Position numbers and translations under genes: made by a program. The notes below the pieces were generated by a model. The model worked only from the letters and a program-made list of their open reading frames with translations, did no database searches and had not been told where the DNA came from. Of a stretch of DNA of 64,000 nucleotides, positions 46,236-57,380 are shown piece by piece. Numbering within the stretch: the first letter of the stretch is position 1; each line of letters starts with the position of its first letter. This stretch comes from Planococcus citri (Eukaryota > Arthropoda > Insecta > Hemiptera > Pseudococcidae): positions 52,452,001 through 52,516,000 of the forward strand of contig NC_088679.1 of NCBI RefSeq assembly GCF_950023065.1, in the 5' to 3' direction.

Positions 46236-47402
46236 GCAAATTTTCAAATAATTTTTTATAAAGAAAAACCACTGAATGCATGAAAAATGGTTTGAAAAAT
46301 CGAAATCTACGAAAAAATAAACCAAATAAAGCTTATCCCACGAAAAATGATCCACAAACCATCGAAAAATTGCAATTCTGGCGAAATAAAAGTTTTTTCA
46401 AATTGTTTCACACCATCATTCTGCTCCCTAGAATTCTCCAGCGACATTTTTCAAATTATATCCACACGAGCATTCAGCTCTCCAAAATTCAAGCGATATC
46501 GAATACCGACGTCAAAGTCGCCAAAACACGAAATTTATCGAATTATATCGGTGCGAGCATTCAGCTCTCCAAACGAATTCCATTCATCAGACAACAAAAT
46601 TCTTTGAAACAACAACAAATTCTAAAAAGAACCTTAAGTTGTTGAAATGTCGACGCGCAAATAATCGACTCGATAGTCGACAAATTTGTCGTTAACCAAA
46701 AAAATCCAGCAATTGTAAATTATTGAGGAATTATCGACTCGATAAAATTTTTTATAATCTTTTCTCCGTAGAAGGTTCCCCGCAGCCCGAAAAACAACCT
46801 AAGAACAAAATAGAATGAAAAATTCTATTGAATAAAAAAAATGCAAAATTGCACAAAGCAAACATTTACCATAAAAAACATTCGCAATTCGAGTATTCGG
46901 CGCATAGCGCAACGTCGAAAGTCAACGAAACTAAAATTCCAATCCATACGTCGACGTAGATAACATTTCCAGATTACGTAAAACGGTTCGAAATAAAGTG
47001 TCACGATATCGATAAAGACGCTGGAAGACTTTCCAGACCGTGTGGACAACGCAATCCATTGTTGACAAAACATATTCACTCGAAATTTCCAGATCAAAAT
47101 TTTCCGTAATCTACAGACGAAAAAATAATTAAAATCGTTTCTCAAAATGATCTGGGTAAAACTTTTACCTTCTGATTAGTCGGCAGCATTCATTTCAAAA
47201 TAAGAAAAGGAATCGGGGCACCCATAATCGAACCAAATTCAGAAAACTCACACGTCAAAATTATCTGCGAATGAAATGGAAAATTGAATTTTCGTCAAAA
47301 AAGCGATTAAAAATACCAAACAATAGTTACCATTAGGAATTCGTTCGCAAACTTCTCCAGCCGATTCCAGTCGCACCGAAATAGGTAGCCATAAAAACAG
47401 TT
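46236..47402. other. Non-coding flank of the pol relic
   Basis: GAGCATTCAGCTCTCCAAA occurs at about 46472 and 46556 with shared context (AATTATATC before it), a small direct repeat of about 84 bp. Nothing else is supported; frames on both strands are short and cysteine- or isoleucine-rich. Confidence 0.4.
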
Positions 47403-47586
47403 TTACTTGTTGGTTGCACCATTATTCGAATCTATACAGAGGTATTAAAACAAATTAAAAAATAATCGTGGAAGGTTATAAGTCGGAGGTATATTCACCT
47501 GTAGAACAGCTTCGTAGCAAGTCATCATATGGTTTCATTCCAATCTCGTCGTACATTTGTTTAAATTTACAGTAACATTCGGCCAT
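47403..47586 (-). CDS. Possible small two-exon peptide gene (38 aa)
   Basis: On the minus strand exon 1 runs 47586-47499 and exon 2 47431-47403, joined over a 67-bp intron (GTGAAT donor, CTGTATAG acceptor); TAA ends it. The product starts MAECYCKFKQMYDEIGMKPY and is helical-looking and soluble. The frame is open upstream of the ATG for some distance (LVQWYDRFDDIQRNSA), so this could be the end of a longer protein whose other exons I cannot place. I recognise no family. Short length keeps confidence low. Confidence 0.2.
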
Positions 47587-48113
47587 CGCTGAATTTCGTT
47601 GAATATCATCGAATCTATCGTACCATTGTACCAAAGGACAGAATAAAATTAAAAAACGTTAGTAATGATTTATTTAGAAAAATATATACCTGATTCAAAA
47701 TTACGGTTCTCCGGCCTAATATGTACTACCAATATGACAATAACCTTATCTGTTAGCTGTTACCGGTATGTATATCACTCTAGTTACCCTGCGTCACCTA
47801 CGAAATTTTTTTTGGAATAAAGTATCCGAATAAATATGTAGGTATTAATACACATGACATAGGTGTAATCAAACTCCGAACAATAATTAGTTAATCTTAA
47901 TTAAAAATTACCCATTGAATTCGTCGAAAATCATATCCGATCCAAGATGGCGATCAGCAAAAGAGCACTTTAAAATTTTGAGAAATTTGAACATTTTGTT
48001 TTCCTATTTTCCTATTGGGTGAAATGATTAAAGACGTCATCAATCTGGTAGCCAATTACAATATAATACAATTTACAACCAATCATAGAGCCGTATGTTA
48101 TCACTAGTATTAT
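47587..48113. other. Non-coding
   Basis: No gene or repeat can be supported. ATCCAAGATGGCGATC at 47940 is an isolated motif. Confidence 0.4.
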
Positions 48114-49705
48114 GGGGGTATGCTGGACCGCCATTTTCTTCCTTCCCAGAACGTAAACAAAGGAAACGCCGTAAGTATGCATACAATTTTTCGTGTAATG
48201 AACGCAATTTTTTGAAATGTTCGCGAGTTCGGGTGAACTTCTATGAGGTCTCAAATTAAAGACGATGAAATTTCCTATCGATTGATGTTAAATTTTTGTC
48301 ATTTCGAGTAAAAATAACGATTTTATGAATACTTCTATTCTACGGATTTTTGCATACTACGTACGTCATCTTTAAACTGAAAATTCTCAAAATTATCAGT
48401 GGACACATGCATGTTTCAAAGTACCAAACTGTTCGGATTTTCATCCTCTTTAAAATGAGCTGTTAGCGAAAGCTCTAGATGCAACCGATCAAATCTTCTG
48501 GACGTTTAAAGTTGTGAAAACAAGCTGCGCGCGGTAAGTATTGAACTTTGAACTAAAATTACTCAAAATTTAGAGTGGACACATAGGTATTTTAATACAT
48601 CAAAATGTTCGTAATTTTATCCTCTTTAAAATGGTTGTTTACCGAAAGCTCTACCTTCAACCGTTCAAAAGTTTTTGAAGATCAAAGTCGCGGAAAGTGT
48701 TCAAGTCGTGTTATCACTGTTATCACAGTCAGCTATTTTTGACCAGTAACCACTTTTCGCAACTTCAATCTTCTAAAACTTTTGAACGGTTGGAGGTAGA
48801 GCTTTCGGTAACCACCATTTTAAAGAGGATAAAATTACGAACATTTTGATGTATTAAAATACCTATGTGTCCACTCTAAATTTTGAGTAATTTTAGTTCA
48901 AAGTTCAATACTTACTGCGCGCAGCTTGTTTTCGCAAATTTAAACGTCCAGAAGATTTGATCGGTTGCATCTAGAGCTTTCGCTAATAGCTCATTTTAAA
49001 GAGGATGAAAATCCGAACATTTTGGTACTTTGAAACATGCATGTGTCCACTGAAAATTTTGAGAATTTTTAGTTTAAAGATGACGTACGTAGTATGCAAA
49101 AATCCGTAAAATAAAAGTATTCATAAAATCGTTATTTTTACACGAAATGACGAAAATTTAACATCAATCGATAGGGAATTTCATCGTCTTTAATTTGAGA
49201 CCACATAGAAGTTCACCCGAACTCGCGAACATTTCAAAAAATTGCGTTTATTACACGAAAAATTGCATGCGTACTTACGGTGTATAGACACTGGACCTGC
49301 GGGAAGACATCCAACTAGCGGCCATATTGGCTGAATTACGTGTGTCATGCCAATTTCTCCCGCTGGGTGCTTTTGGCTGCGCTGTACTTCAATTTTGCAG
49401 GCAACAGGGAAAAGGGAGGGTTGTGTAGTCCGCGAGGTACTCCTGACTGCGCGCGCAGCCAGGAGTTCCTTCCAGACTACACAACCCTCCCTTTTCTCCG
49501 TTGCCTGCAAACTGACGTATAGCGCAGCCAAAAGCACCCAGCGGGAGAAATTGGCATGACACAAGATTTTACTACCGTCCCTTTTCCCCGTTGCCTGCAG
49601 TTGGATGTCTTACCCGGAGGGCACAGGTACAGTGTCTATATTACGGTGTTTCGTTCATTTATGTACGTTTTGGGAAGGAATACAATGGCGGTCCAGCATA
49701 CCCCC
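48114..49705. mobile_element. Near-perfect palindromic foldback element with 9-bp target duplication
   Basis: The left end GGGGGTATGCTGGACCGCCA starts at 48114 and its inverse ends at 49705. TAGTATTAT lies outside both ends (48105-48113 and 49706-49714). The arms (about 600 bp each once the inserted MITE is removed) mirror one another almost base for base: GTTCGCGAGTTCGGGTGAACTTC, ATCGATTGATGTTAAATTT, GTACCAAAATGTTCGGATTTTC, and so on to a short loop near 48.70-48.75 kb. A 9-bp duplication and G-rich start fit MULE-type foldbacks. No coding capacity. It lies 300 bp upstream of the DDX54-like gene. Confidence 0.9.
49283..49640. mobile_element. hAT-type MITE inserted in the palindrome (358 bp)
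   Basis: Ends TATAGACACTGGACCTG and the inverted CAGGTACAGTGTCTATA, bordered by perfect TTACGGTG duplications (49275-49282 and 49641-49648). It is a palindrome itself (TGTCATGCCAATTTCTCCCG and GGTTGTGTAGTC on both sides) and more GC-rich than its surroundings. The left arm of the host palindrome has the empty site (CGCCGTAAGTATGC at about 48169), showing that the insertion came later. Confidence 0.92.
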
Positions 49706-49996
49706 TAGTATTATTAGGGAACTCTAGTATTATTAGGGCGTATTATCAAAAACCACGAAGACAAAACACAAAAAATTTAACAAGCGTGGAAAAGTTTTCA
49801 AAAGTTTTTCGAATTTTTTTTGAAAGTTGTTGTTTTAAAAGAAAAATTTACGAAAAGGATGCTGATGCATCTGTTCTTGAATGTTCAAACGATCATTAGT
49901 TATTTTAACGTAATGTAATTTATCTCTCATTTCGATTTTGTGCGATCCTCTATCAAGAAGTTGGCTAGTGATCTCAATTCTTCGAAGGAAATTGCA
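49706..49996. promoter_or_regulatory. Upstream region of the DDX54-like gene
   Basis: Only about 290 bp separate the palindrome from the start codon, so promoter and 5' UTR must lie here or in the element. CTAGTATTATTAGGG is duplicated (49705-49719 and 49732-49746), probably an echo of the target duplication. No clear TATA box is seen. Confidence 0.4.
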
Positions 49997-52900
49997 ATGG
50001 TAACACAGATAATTGTACTTTCACATCATTTCGTGTATTCGAATATTATCTACTTGTATTTTATTTTAGAGTAAGACTGAAGTTGATGTTGTCGGTTTCA
50101 CCGACACTGAACCGAACGGTTCTTCGGTGGAGAAAAACAAGAAACAGAAATCCGGCGGATTTCAAAGCATGGGTTTAAGTTTCCCTGTAATCAAAGGTGT
50201 TTTAAAAAGAGGATACAAAGTGCCTACACCAATTCAGAGAAAAGTAAGCAAAATTTTTCAATGATGTTTTCTGAGTCTTGCGAAATATTTATTCATTGTT
50301 TTCCTAGAGTATTCCTGTTGCATTGGAAGGTCGCGACATAGTGGCTATGGCCCGCACTGGAAGTGGAAAAACAGCTTGTTTCCTTCTACCTATGTTTGAG
50401 AAACTCAAAGAACATTCAAGTTCTGGAGCTCGCGCGTTGATAATGTCGCCGACGCGTGAATTAGCTTTACAAGTGCGCATCTTGTTATTAAAATGATATT
50501 TGATTAATTATTAACAATGGGCATGTCTGAAATTGATTTTGTTTGTGAGCAGACGTTGAAATTCATCAAGGAAATTGGACGGTTTTGTACCTTACGTGCA
50601 GTGCCCATTCTTGGAGGTGATCCTATGGAAGCGCAATTTTCTTCAATTCATGGCAATCCCGATATAATTGTTGCTACTCCTGGAAGATTTCTTCATATTT
50701 GTGTCGAAATGCAGTTGAAATTGAATAGTATAGAATACGTCGTGTTTGACGAAGCCGATAGGTAAATATTTAAAATAAACTGACTAATCTTGTTTCAACA
50801 TACCAATGAGCTAATAAACTGTCTGTCGCAGATTATTCGAAATGGGATTCAGTGAACAGTTAACTGAAATTCTTCATCGTTTACCGGAAACGCGTCAAAC
50901 AGTGTTATTTTCTGCCACTTTACCTAAAGTACTGGTGCAATTCGCTAAAGCTGGCTTGAATGATCCAGTATTGATTCGGTACGTTATTCGAACTCCGTGT
51001 CTGAAAATGTTATCGTCAAAAATTTTCAATATTTATTTTCATTCATTTATAGATTGGATGTTGAAACTAAAATTCCTGATACGTTAGAACTGAGTTTTTA
51101 TCACTGTCGTCCTGAAGAACGCGAAGCTGCTTTATTATGTTTATTGAAACATATTCTTGATTCTGAAGGCCTGACTGTTGTATTTGCAGCTACCAAACAC
51201 CACGTAGAATTTTTACATATGGTTAGTAGAATTTTCTGATACCTTTTTAATTTTTTGTAGAAAACTAATTCTATGTGATCGAATATCTTTCATTCAGATG
51301 CTCGAACATGCCGGAATATCCAGTACTTACATCTATTCTGATCTTGATCCATCGGCTAGGAAAATAAACACTGCGAAATTTCAAAGCGGAAAAGTCAAAG
51401 TCTTAATTGTAACTGATGTCGCTGCGAGAGGAATTGATATTCCACAGCTGGATTATGTCATAAATTATAATTTCCCAGCTAAACCAAAATTATTCGTTCA
51501 TCGCGTTGGTTAGTTCTTTGTTCATGTTTTGGATTTGTGAAAATATTTCCGAAAAATATCATTTTAAAAATAATTTTATAGGTCGATGTGCTCGTGCTGG
51601 TAGAAAAGGACATGCTTTTAATTTAGTTACGACGGACGAGATATGTTACTTGCTAGATTTACATTTGTTTTTGGGACGTCCTTTGAATATGGTTACCGCC
51701 GATAGCAAACAAAACAGTTCGAGTGATGCTTGCTTTGGAAAAATCCCCCAGTTCTTATTGGAAGAAGAATTAGCTGCTCTGATGAATTGGAGTGATATAG
51801 CTGCTGATGTGGTAAATTTTTCATCTTTTATGCCCATTGGTATAGTACGTTTATACAGTTTTAAAGTGGTAAATTCGTTGTTCTAGCAATCGATGAAAAA
51901 AGTGTGTAATAATGGTTACAAAAGTTACATTCGATCTCGTCCTGGTGCGTCTAAAGATAGCGTTCGAAGAGCTAAATCTATCAACGTGGAAGAGTTACAA
52001 GTTCATCCTGTTTTTGCGGAAAAATATGGCACAGAAACCGATCGCTTGAAGTTCATCAATAAAATGAGAGATTATAAACCTCAAACTGTAAGTGGAAAAC
52101 TTCTTTTAAAATTATTATCGAATTTGAAATTATTATCATTTATCCGTTTCAGACCATCTTTGAATTAGGACAGTCATCTAATTCTATCATGTCACTATCG
52201 ACGAGACTGTTCCGTAAGATTAATAAGGAGAATATGGTTAATTTTCATCGGAAGAAAAAAGAGCAAAAAGAAAAAGGTTCTTTAAAAGCCGTTATGTATC
52301 GTTCTGTTGATGTTTTTTTTATTGAGTTAATTTGTTTAAATTTTAGAAATTGTAACGGATGCTAAAGAAAGATCTTCCAGCACGCTGGAAAGCAGCAACG
52401 CCAATGATATCGAGGATGTTTTCCAAGAAGTAATCACTTCAAAAAGAAAGCGAAAATTGAATAAAGATGCTAACCCTACGGCAGCGAAGAAAAAGGCAAT
52501 AATTGATTTAGATCATTACGTGCCATACAAGCCGTCCGATGATACAACGGAGAAAGGGTAAATGCGTTTTTTTAAAAGTTATTCCATGTGTCTGAAAATT
52601 TTATTACCATTACCATTTTCTTGATAACAGATTAGCCGTAAATGAGATGCATTCAAAATCCAACGATGCCGTTCTGGATCTAACTGGTGATACTACTGAT
52701 ATGATGAGATCACAGAAAAAAGTGAACAGAAAATGGGATCCAACTAAAAAAAAATACGTTGCTAGTAATAATAAAGAAAAAATGATTAAATCCGAGTCTG
52801 GACAGTGGATTCCAGTGTCATATAAAAGCGATAAGTACGCTAAATGGCAAGAAAAGAGTAAAGTGAAAAATGCTGAAAATAGTGACGATGAAGAAGAAGC

Positions 52901-53190
52901 TGTCAAACCTTTACCAGGTAAAATTAATTTAATGGCTGCATACTTGTCTTTTTGTTCCAAAAAATTATTTTTTAAATCAATTTTCAGGAATGTCTATGCG
53001 TCTTGATACCCGTTGGGGTAAACATAATATGAAGCTTTATGAGAAACAACAAAAACGACTAATCAACATTGATACCGCTCATATTCTGAAGATGAGAAAA
53101 ATCAAAGAAAAACGACGACAAAGAAACGGCAGAAAACCTAGTAATAAAACTAAAGTGAAGAAAAAGAGTGCTAAGTTTAATAAAATCTAA
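49997..53190 (+). CDS. DDX54: ATP-dependent RNA helicase, DDX54/Dbp10 type (777 aa)
   Basis: Thirteen exons join in frame: 49997-49999, 50070-50243, 50308-50472, 50553-50761, 50832-50978, 51053-51221, 51298-51508, 51582-51811, 51887-52087, 52153-52276, 52347-52557, 52631-52917, 52988-53190. Helicase motifs appear in order: Q motif GFQSMGLSFPV...PTPIQRK, motif I ARTGSGKT (about aa 74-81), PTRELALQ, TPGR, DEAD (about 180-183), SAT (211-213), TDVAARGID and HRVGRCARAGRKG (from about 357). The long basic C-terminus (KKYVASNNKEKMIKSESGQW, ending KKKSAKFNKI) is typical of the nucleolar DDX54/Dbp10 family, which acts in large ribosomal subunit assembly. Exon 1 encodes only the initiator Met. The donor of exon 10 (GTTCTT) is weak. 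Slightly shorter than its animal relatives. Confidence 0.93.
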
Positions 53191-53194
53191 TAAA
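53179..53194 (+). terminator. Polyadenylation signals of the DDX54-like gene
   Basis: AATAAA occurs at 53179-53184 and again at 53189-53194; the second overlaps the TAA stop codon, so the 3' UTR is probably very short. This leaves room for the convergent gene, whose stop lies 295 bp on. Confidence 0.6.
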
Positions 53195-53484
53195 AATGAC
53201 AATTTTTAAGCGTGTTTTTCATTTTTTTTACGTCGTTCGTAAAGCAATTAGGTGAATTTTTCACTGAAAAATTGAAATTAAAAATGATCACCTGCAAAAA
53301 TACGAAGAAACAATCTTTTATTTTAAAAACAATAAAAAAGTTACAGGTAATACATGAAAAATAATTCTAAATCACTAGCTCGAAGATTTATTATATTTAT
53401 AATTAAAATATTTCTCTCGAAATTTATTATCCTCTATTTTACACAGCTCCAGATCTTCGTCCTACAAGAGAAGAACACGACGAA

Positions 53485-55485
53485 TTAGAATTTCAATTTA
53501 TTAACGAATTCATTCACTGATTCAATACTGAAAAAACATATGCTTACTGTAGGTTCTCTAAGTTTTTCGAAAGTTAGTAATCTTCTGGAAACTACTCTTG
53601 ATAACACTTGTTCGCAATTACTTATCAATTTGAAACATGGATGTTCAGGGATATAAGTAGATTCAGAGTAATCCTCTCTGTAAAAAGAAAACATTTCTGA
53701 ATTCGTTGTTGGTACATGAATTTTACGAGTGAGTAGAGACCAAAAAGCAATTAGCATGCTGGTTTACCGAAAAACTGGAATCCACGTGACTAGTCTTCCT
53801 CCGAGGTTTAAATGAGACGACGAAAAGAATAACAAATCAGACAATATTTGATGAAAAGTATATATAACTTTGGGAGGAAATCTCGCAGCTGCTTCAGGAT
53901 CGTTGAACGTTCGCGATTTTTTCGATCCCACTCTTTCCGTAGCTTCTCTGATACCGTAAGGAGCTAAACGCAGATTTTCGATAGCATTACTCATCATGAA
54001 ACAAAGATAATTACGCAGAATTGAACTTACGATCAGTGATTATTGCGTCAAATTTTAATTCATTCCTCCATAAAGGCAATGATGAATCACCGACTAATAC
54101 ATCTAGGTATTTACTTTCCATACCGTACTGAGTTAGATTTGCCAGTACATTTTCTCCTTGTCGAGCAATGTGCTAAAAAAATTCATACTGATGATGAACA
54201 TGTTACAAAATTGAACAAAATAATATCTCAAAATCAGAAATATGTACTAACTCTGGTTTGCTTTCTCGTCGGTTTTGTTTTCCCGTGAACCATTAAAAAA
54301 TCAATATCTACTCCTGAAACATAGGCTCCGAAATAGGCTGCTGCTACTAAAAGGGAACCTAATTTCAAGCAAATACAAAAGCGAACATAAATTCATTCTC
54401 CATGCACTTTTGAAAAAAATAAAGAACGTAGTGAAATTTAATTTACCTGATCCTACAAAAGGATCATAGACGAGATCGTTTGCTTCAACTTTGGCATGAT
54501 TAGCCATAATTAGAGACATTTCAGGATCCATACTAGTATTTCCAATGAACTTTCTTTTTTTCAAAGAAAAATCGTGTATCAATTTTCGTTTGGATTTGGA
54601 AATCTGAAAATTTGAGAGTAACATTTAGTATACCTACATGGAAAGATATGATCGTGTTTAATTCATACAATCTTCCAGAAAAAACGTAATAAAAATACCA
54701 ACCAGTTTTCCAAAAAATAAATGATAAGGCTCAGCCGGTACATTATTTGGATCAGTTCCATAAAATTCACAATACTGGAAAGTAATGTCTGGGTCGGCTA
54801 ATTTTACAGGTCCTTTAATTGGAAGATAGCTAAACGTCTAAAATTTGTAAAAACTCGGTCAAAAAATTATTTACGCAGTGTGATTTGTTGTGAATTCTCA
54901 CACTTACTTCAATTTTAGCCATTTTTTCTGCGTACGATTGAGTGTTGCAAAAAACGTCTACTTTGAATTTAAAAGAAGATTTTTTGAATACTTCATCGTG
55001 TTGGAGGACGTTAGAAGAATACGTTTTCAAATCATTATGTAAGTCTTCTATTTTATTGCTTGAAGCCCATAATTCCGTTACAAATTTCAGAGTAACTGAT
55101 CGATTAGCTATTTGCCTAGCAACTTCATCGGACGGTAACTCAACTATCCAGAAAGGCTAAATTCAAAATATACAAGATTGTTATTAAACAGAAATCTGAT
55201 TGATCTGCGCTTTCACTAAATCTAGTAACCTTATGAGATGGTTCTTCTTTCCATATGATAGTGGTTTTGAATAAAGATGCAATGGCTTCTATTTCCTGCA
55301 ATTATAATCGGTTCGATTAGATGCAAGAGTAATTTTTTCACCAGATAAAGAAAAAAAAAATCAATTGCAAAAAACACATTGAGCAGGAAAGGGACTAAAG
55401 GGAGTAGGACACTCACCGATAGGCGAAAATCCACGTGATCGTTCGCAAACCACAACAAGTATTTCTTGAGATTTTTCATGGCCAT
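53485..55485 (-). CDS. TRMT11: tRNA (guanine(10)-N2)-methyltransferase, TRMT11 type (437 aa)
   Basis: Nine minus-strand exons join in frame: 55485-55417, 55295-55230, 55156-54908, 54837-54703, 54603-54447, 54358-54252, 54172-54031, 53963-53768, 53677-53485. An N-terminal THUMP-like region (MKNLKKYLLWFANDHVDFRLSE) is followed by the methylase core: FIGNTSMDPEMS (about 193-204), DPFVGSGS for S-adenosylmethionine binding (about 220-227) and the catalytic DPPYG (308-312). Near the end come PEHPC and SRRLLTFEK as in TRMT11. Known role: catalytic subunit of the TRMT11-TRMT112 complex that makes m2G10 in tRNA, in the cytosol. The last exon's acceptor (TTTTTACAG) and read-through to VNKLKF are my choice; the C-terminus is the least sure part. 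AATAAA on this strand lies at 53428-53423. Confidence 0.92.
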
Positions 55486-56131
55486 GCTCTGGTAGTAATT
55501 AATTCATTGAGTTCTATAGCACGTATACAATGTATTATTAAATTCAATGAAATATCATTTTTTTCAAATTTTAGAGAGAATTCCATTGAGAATTCAAATT
55601 CATAGTAATATTCAAATTTCAAAATTGGTCAGTTTGTTATCACCGCGTTTCCTAGTTTCTTATCATTAAAAATTGAAAACAATGAGCTTTTGTTGGCTTT
55701 GAGCTTTTTCATTTCATGGCTGTCATGGCTGGCGCTGGCCAATTACAATTTATTTTTTTTAAATTTTTTTAAATTTCAAATTTGCGGCAAAATGGCGATG
55801 CAAAATGGTCAGGTCAAATAATAAATTTGGGCTGTTGGCTTATTGCAAACCTCAACTGAAGAGTATTTTCTTCAGTGAAAATTAAATTTCACAACTTTCA
55901 GCAGATATGCAGAGTTAACCAAAAGCAAAATTCAGAAAACTGAAAATCATGTTCAGCGTTCTACTATTTCTTCCACTTTTTTGTCTCAACCAAATATTCA
56001 ATGAAACAATCGGAGTTGATTTATATTATTTAATTGAATAACGTAAAGTAACTGGCAATGATTTAAAAAACAGTAAAAAGTATACATTAATCAGTCAAAC
56101 TCAAACAAGGTGTGGAAATACTGGAAATGTT
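55486..56131. other. Spacer between the TRMT11-like and crotonase-like genes
   Basis: Contains the promoter region of the minus-strand TRMT11-like gene and the 3' flank of the next gene. AAAATGGCGATGCAAAATGG near 55789 and GAGCTTTTGTTGGCTTTGAGC near 55684 are not otherwise explained. No coding exon is seen. Confidence 0.4.
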
Positions 56132-57380
56132 TCAAACTTTGTCCCACAAAAACTTGGAAAATAAGGAACCTTTTCTTCCAGCTCCATCCGCAAAAATTTT
56201 CGCACCTTTTTTGATGTCCTATAAAATATACGCAACAAACGAGTGACTTATAGAGCAATCGTAAAAATTTAGTTGAAATCGAACAATAATTAATTGCGGA
56301 TAATAACCTGTAATAATTCTTCTCGATGTTTAGAGGAACACACATCCAGGTTTTTGATGGATTTACTAGCCGTATCAGGGAAATTACATTCATACAAGGA
56401 AAATCGATCTTCTAAAAGAGCTGCCTCAGGAAATTTTGCAATGTCTTGAGCTACACTGAGTGCTTGCCCAATGGCTAAAAGTTCAAATCAATAAATCAAA
56501 CATTGCGCTATTCGTGGAAATGGAACATTTTTCTGAAATCATACCTGTACCACATTCGACTACTCTGTTGGCTAAACCTATTTTAAATGCTTCTTCACTT
56601 TTTACAGCCCGTCCGGTTAGTATTAAATCCATGGTTTTTGAAAATCCTACCATGGCGGATAATCTCCGCATTCCAAATTTGTTAATAGGCATTCCTTAAA
56701 GAATAAACACAAAATTAATGGAAGATAAATCATAAAATATTCCAATGAATGATGATACTGCAGCATAAGATAGTTCATACCGAATCGTCGACCGTAATAT
56801 CCGAATGCAGCGGAGGTTTCCATAATTCTCAAATCACACATTAAAGCTAAATCAAATCCAACTCCAACAGCAAACCCATTCACAGCAGCAATCAGAGGTT
56901 TGCTTATGAAGCGGTCAGTAATATCCTAGAAATTTATCGACATTTCTATGTATTGTGTACCAGTCATTTCGAAATATAAGCACTAAGTTATTATTGAATA
57001 AACACCCATACATTTTCTATGAAATGTTTCGGTGGATTTTCCAATCGATTGGCAAGTTCTTTGAGATCATAACCGGCACAAAAATTTCCACCTTCACCGA
57101 AAATAACTCCTACTTTAGCTTCATCGTCATTTTCAAATGTTGATAAGGCATTTTTTAAATCAACAGCGATCGACTCGTTGATTGCATTTCGATTATCTGG
57201 ATTATTAATTCCAATTAAAACGACAGGTGGATATTTTCTATAGATAATGTGGTCTGTGTCTGGAAAAATGAACTGTTAATCTCATGTTCGAAAACGAAAC
57301 GAATAAAGTACGTGAATAAATTTACCAGTGGCGATAACTGAGAAGTGCCTCACTTGTTTGGAAATACTTCGAAGGATCAT
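56132..57380 (-). CDS. Enoyl-CoA hydratase/isomerase (crotonase) family protein (283 aa)
   Basis: Six minus-strand exons join in frame: 57380-57326, 57259-57012, 56925-56781, 56694-56545, 56474-56308, 56218-56132. The start MILRSISKQVRHFSVIAT looks like a mitochondrial targeting peptide. The crotonase fold is clear: INNPDNRNAIN, GNFCAGYDLKEL (first oxyanion-hole region, about 74-85), AAVNGFAVGVGFDLALMCD (about 114-132) and TGRAVKSEEAFKIGLANRVVE. The two catalytic Glu of classical enoyl-CoA hydratase are not seen: the first is Asp (about 126) and the second falls in YYGRRFGMP without Glu. The RRFG/RRWG pattern is met in carnitinyl-CoA-dehydratase-like and EchA-type members, so substrate and even hydratase activity are uncertain. 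Confidence 0.88.

Noticed and set aside
49190..49564. Overlapping frames on both strands starting MCHANFSRWVLLA
   Set aside because: Identical starts on opposite strands result from the palindromic hAT MITE at 49283-49640.
53545..53570. A last 20-bp intron in the TRMT11-like gene (GTAAGC...TTTTTTCAG)
   Set aside because: Far below the minimum intron size; reading through gives a reasonable C-terminus ending in a stop.
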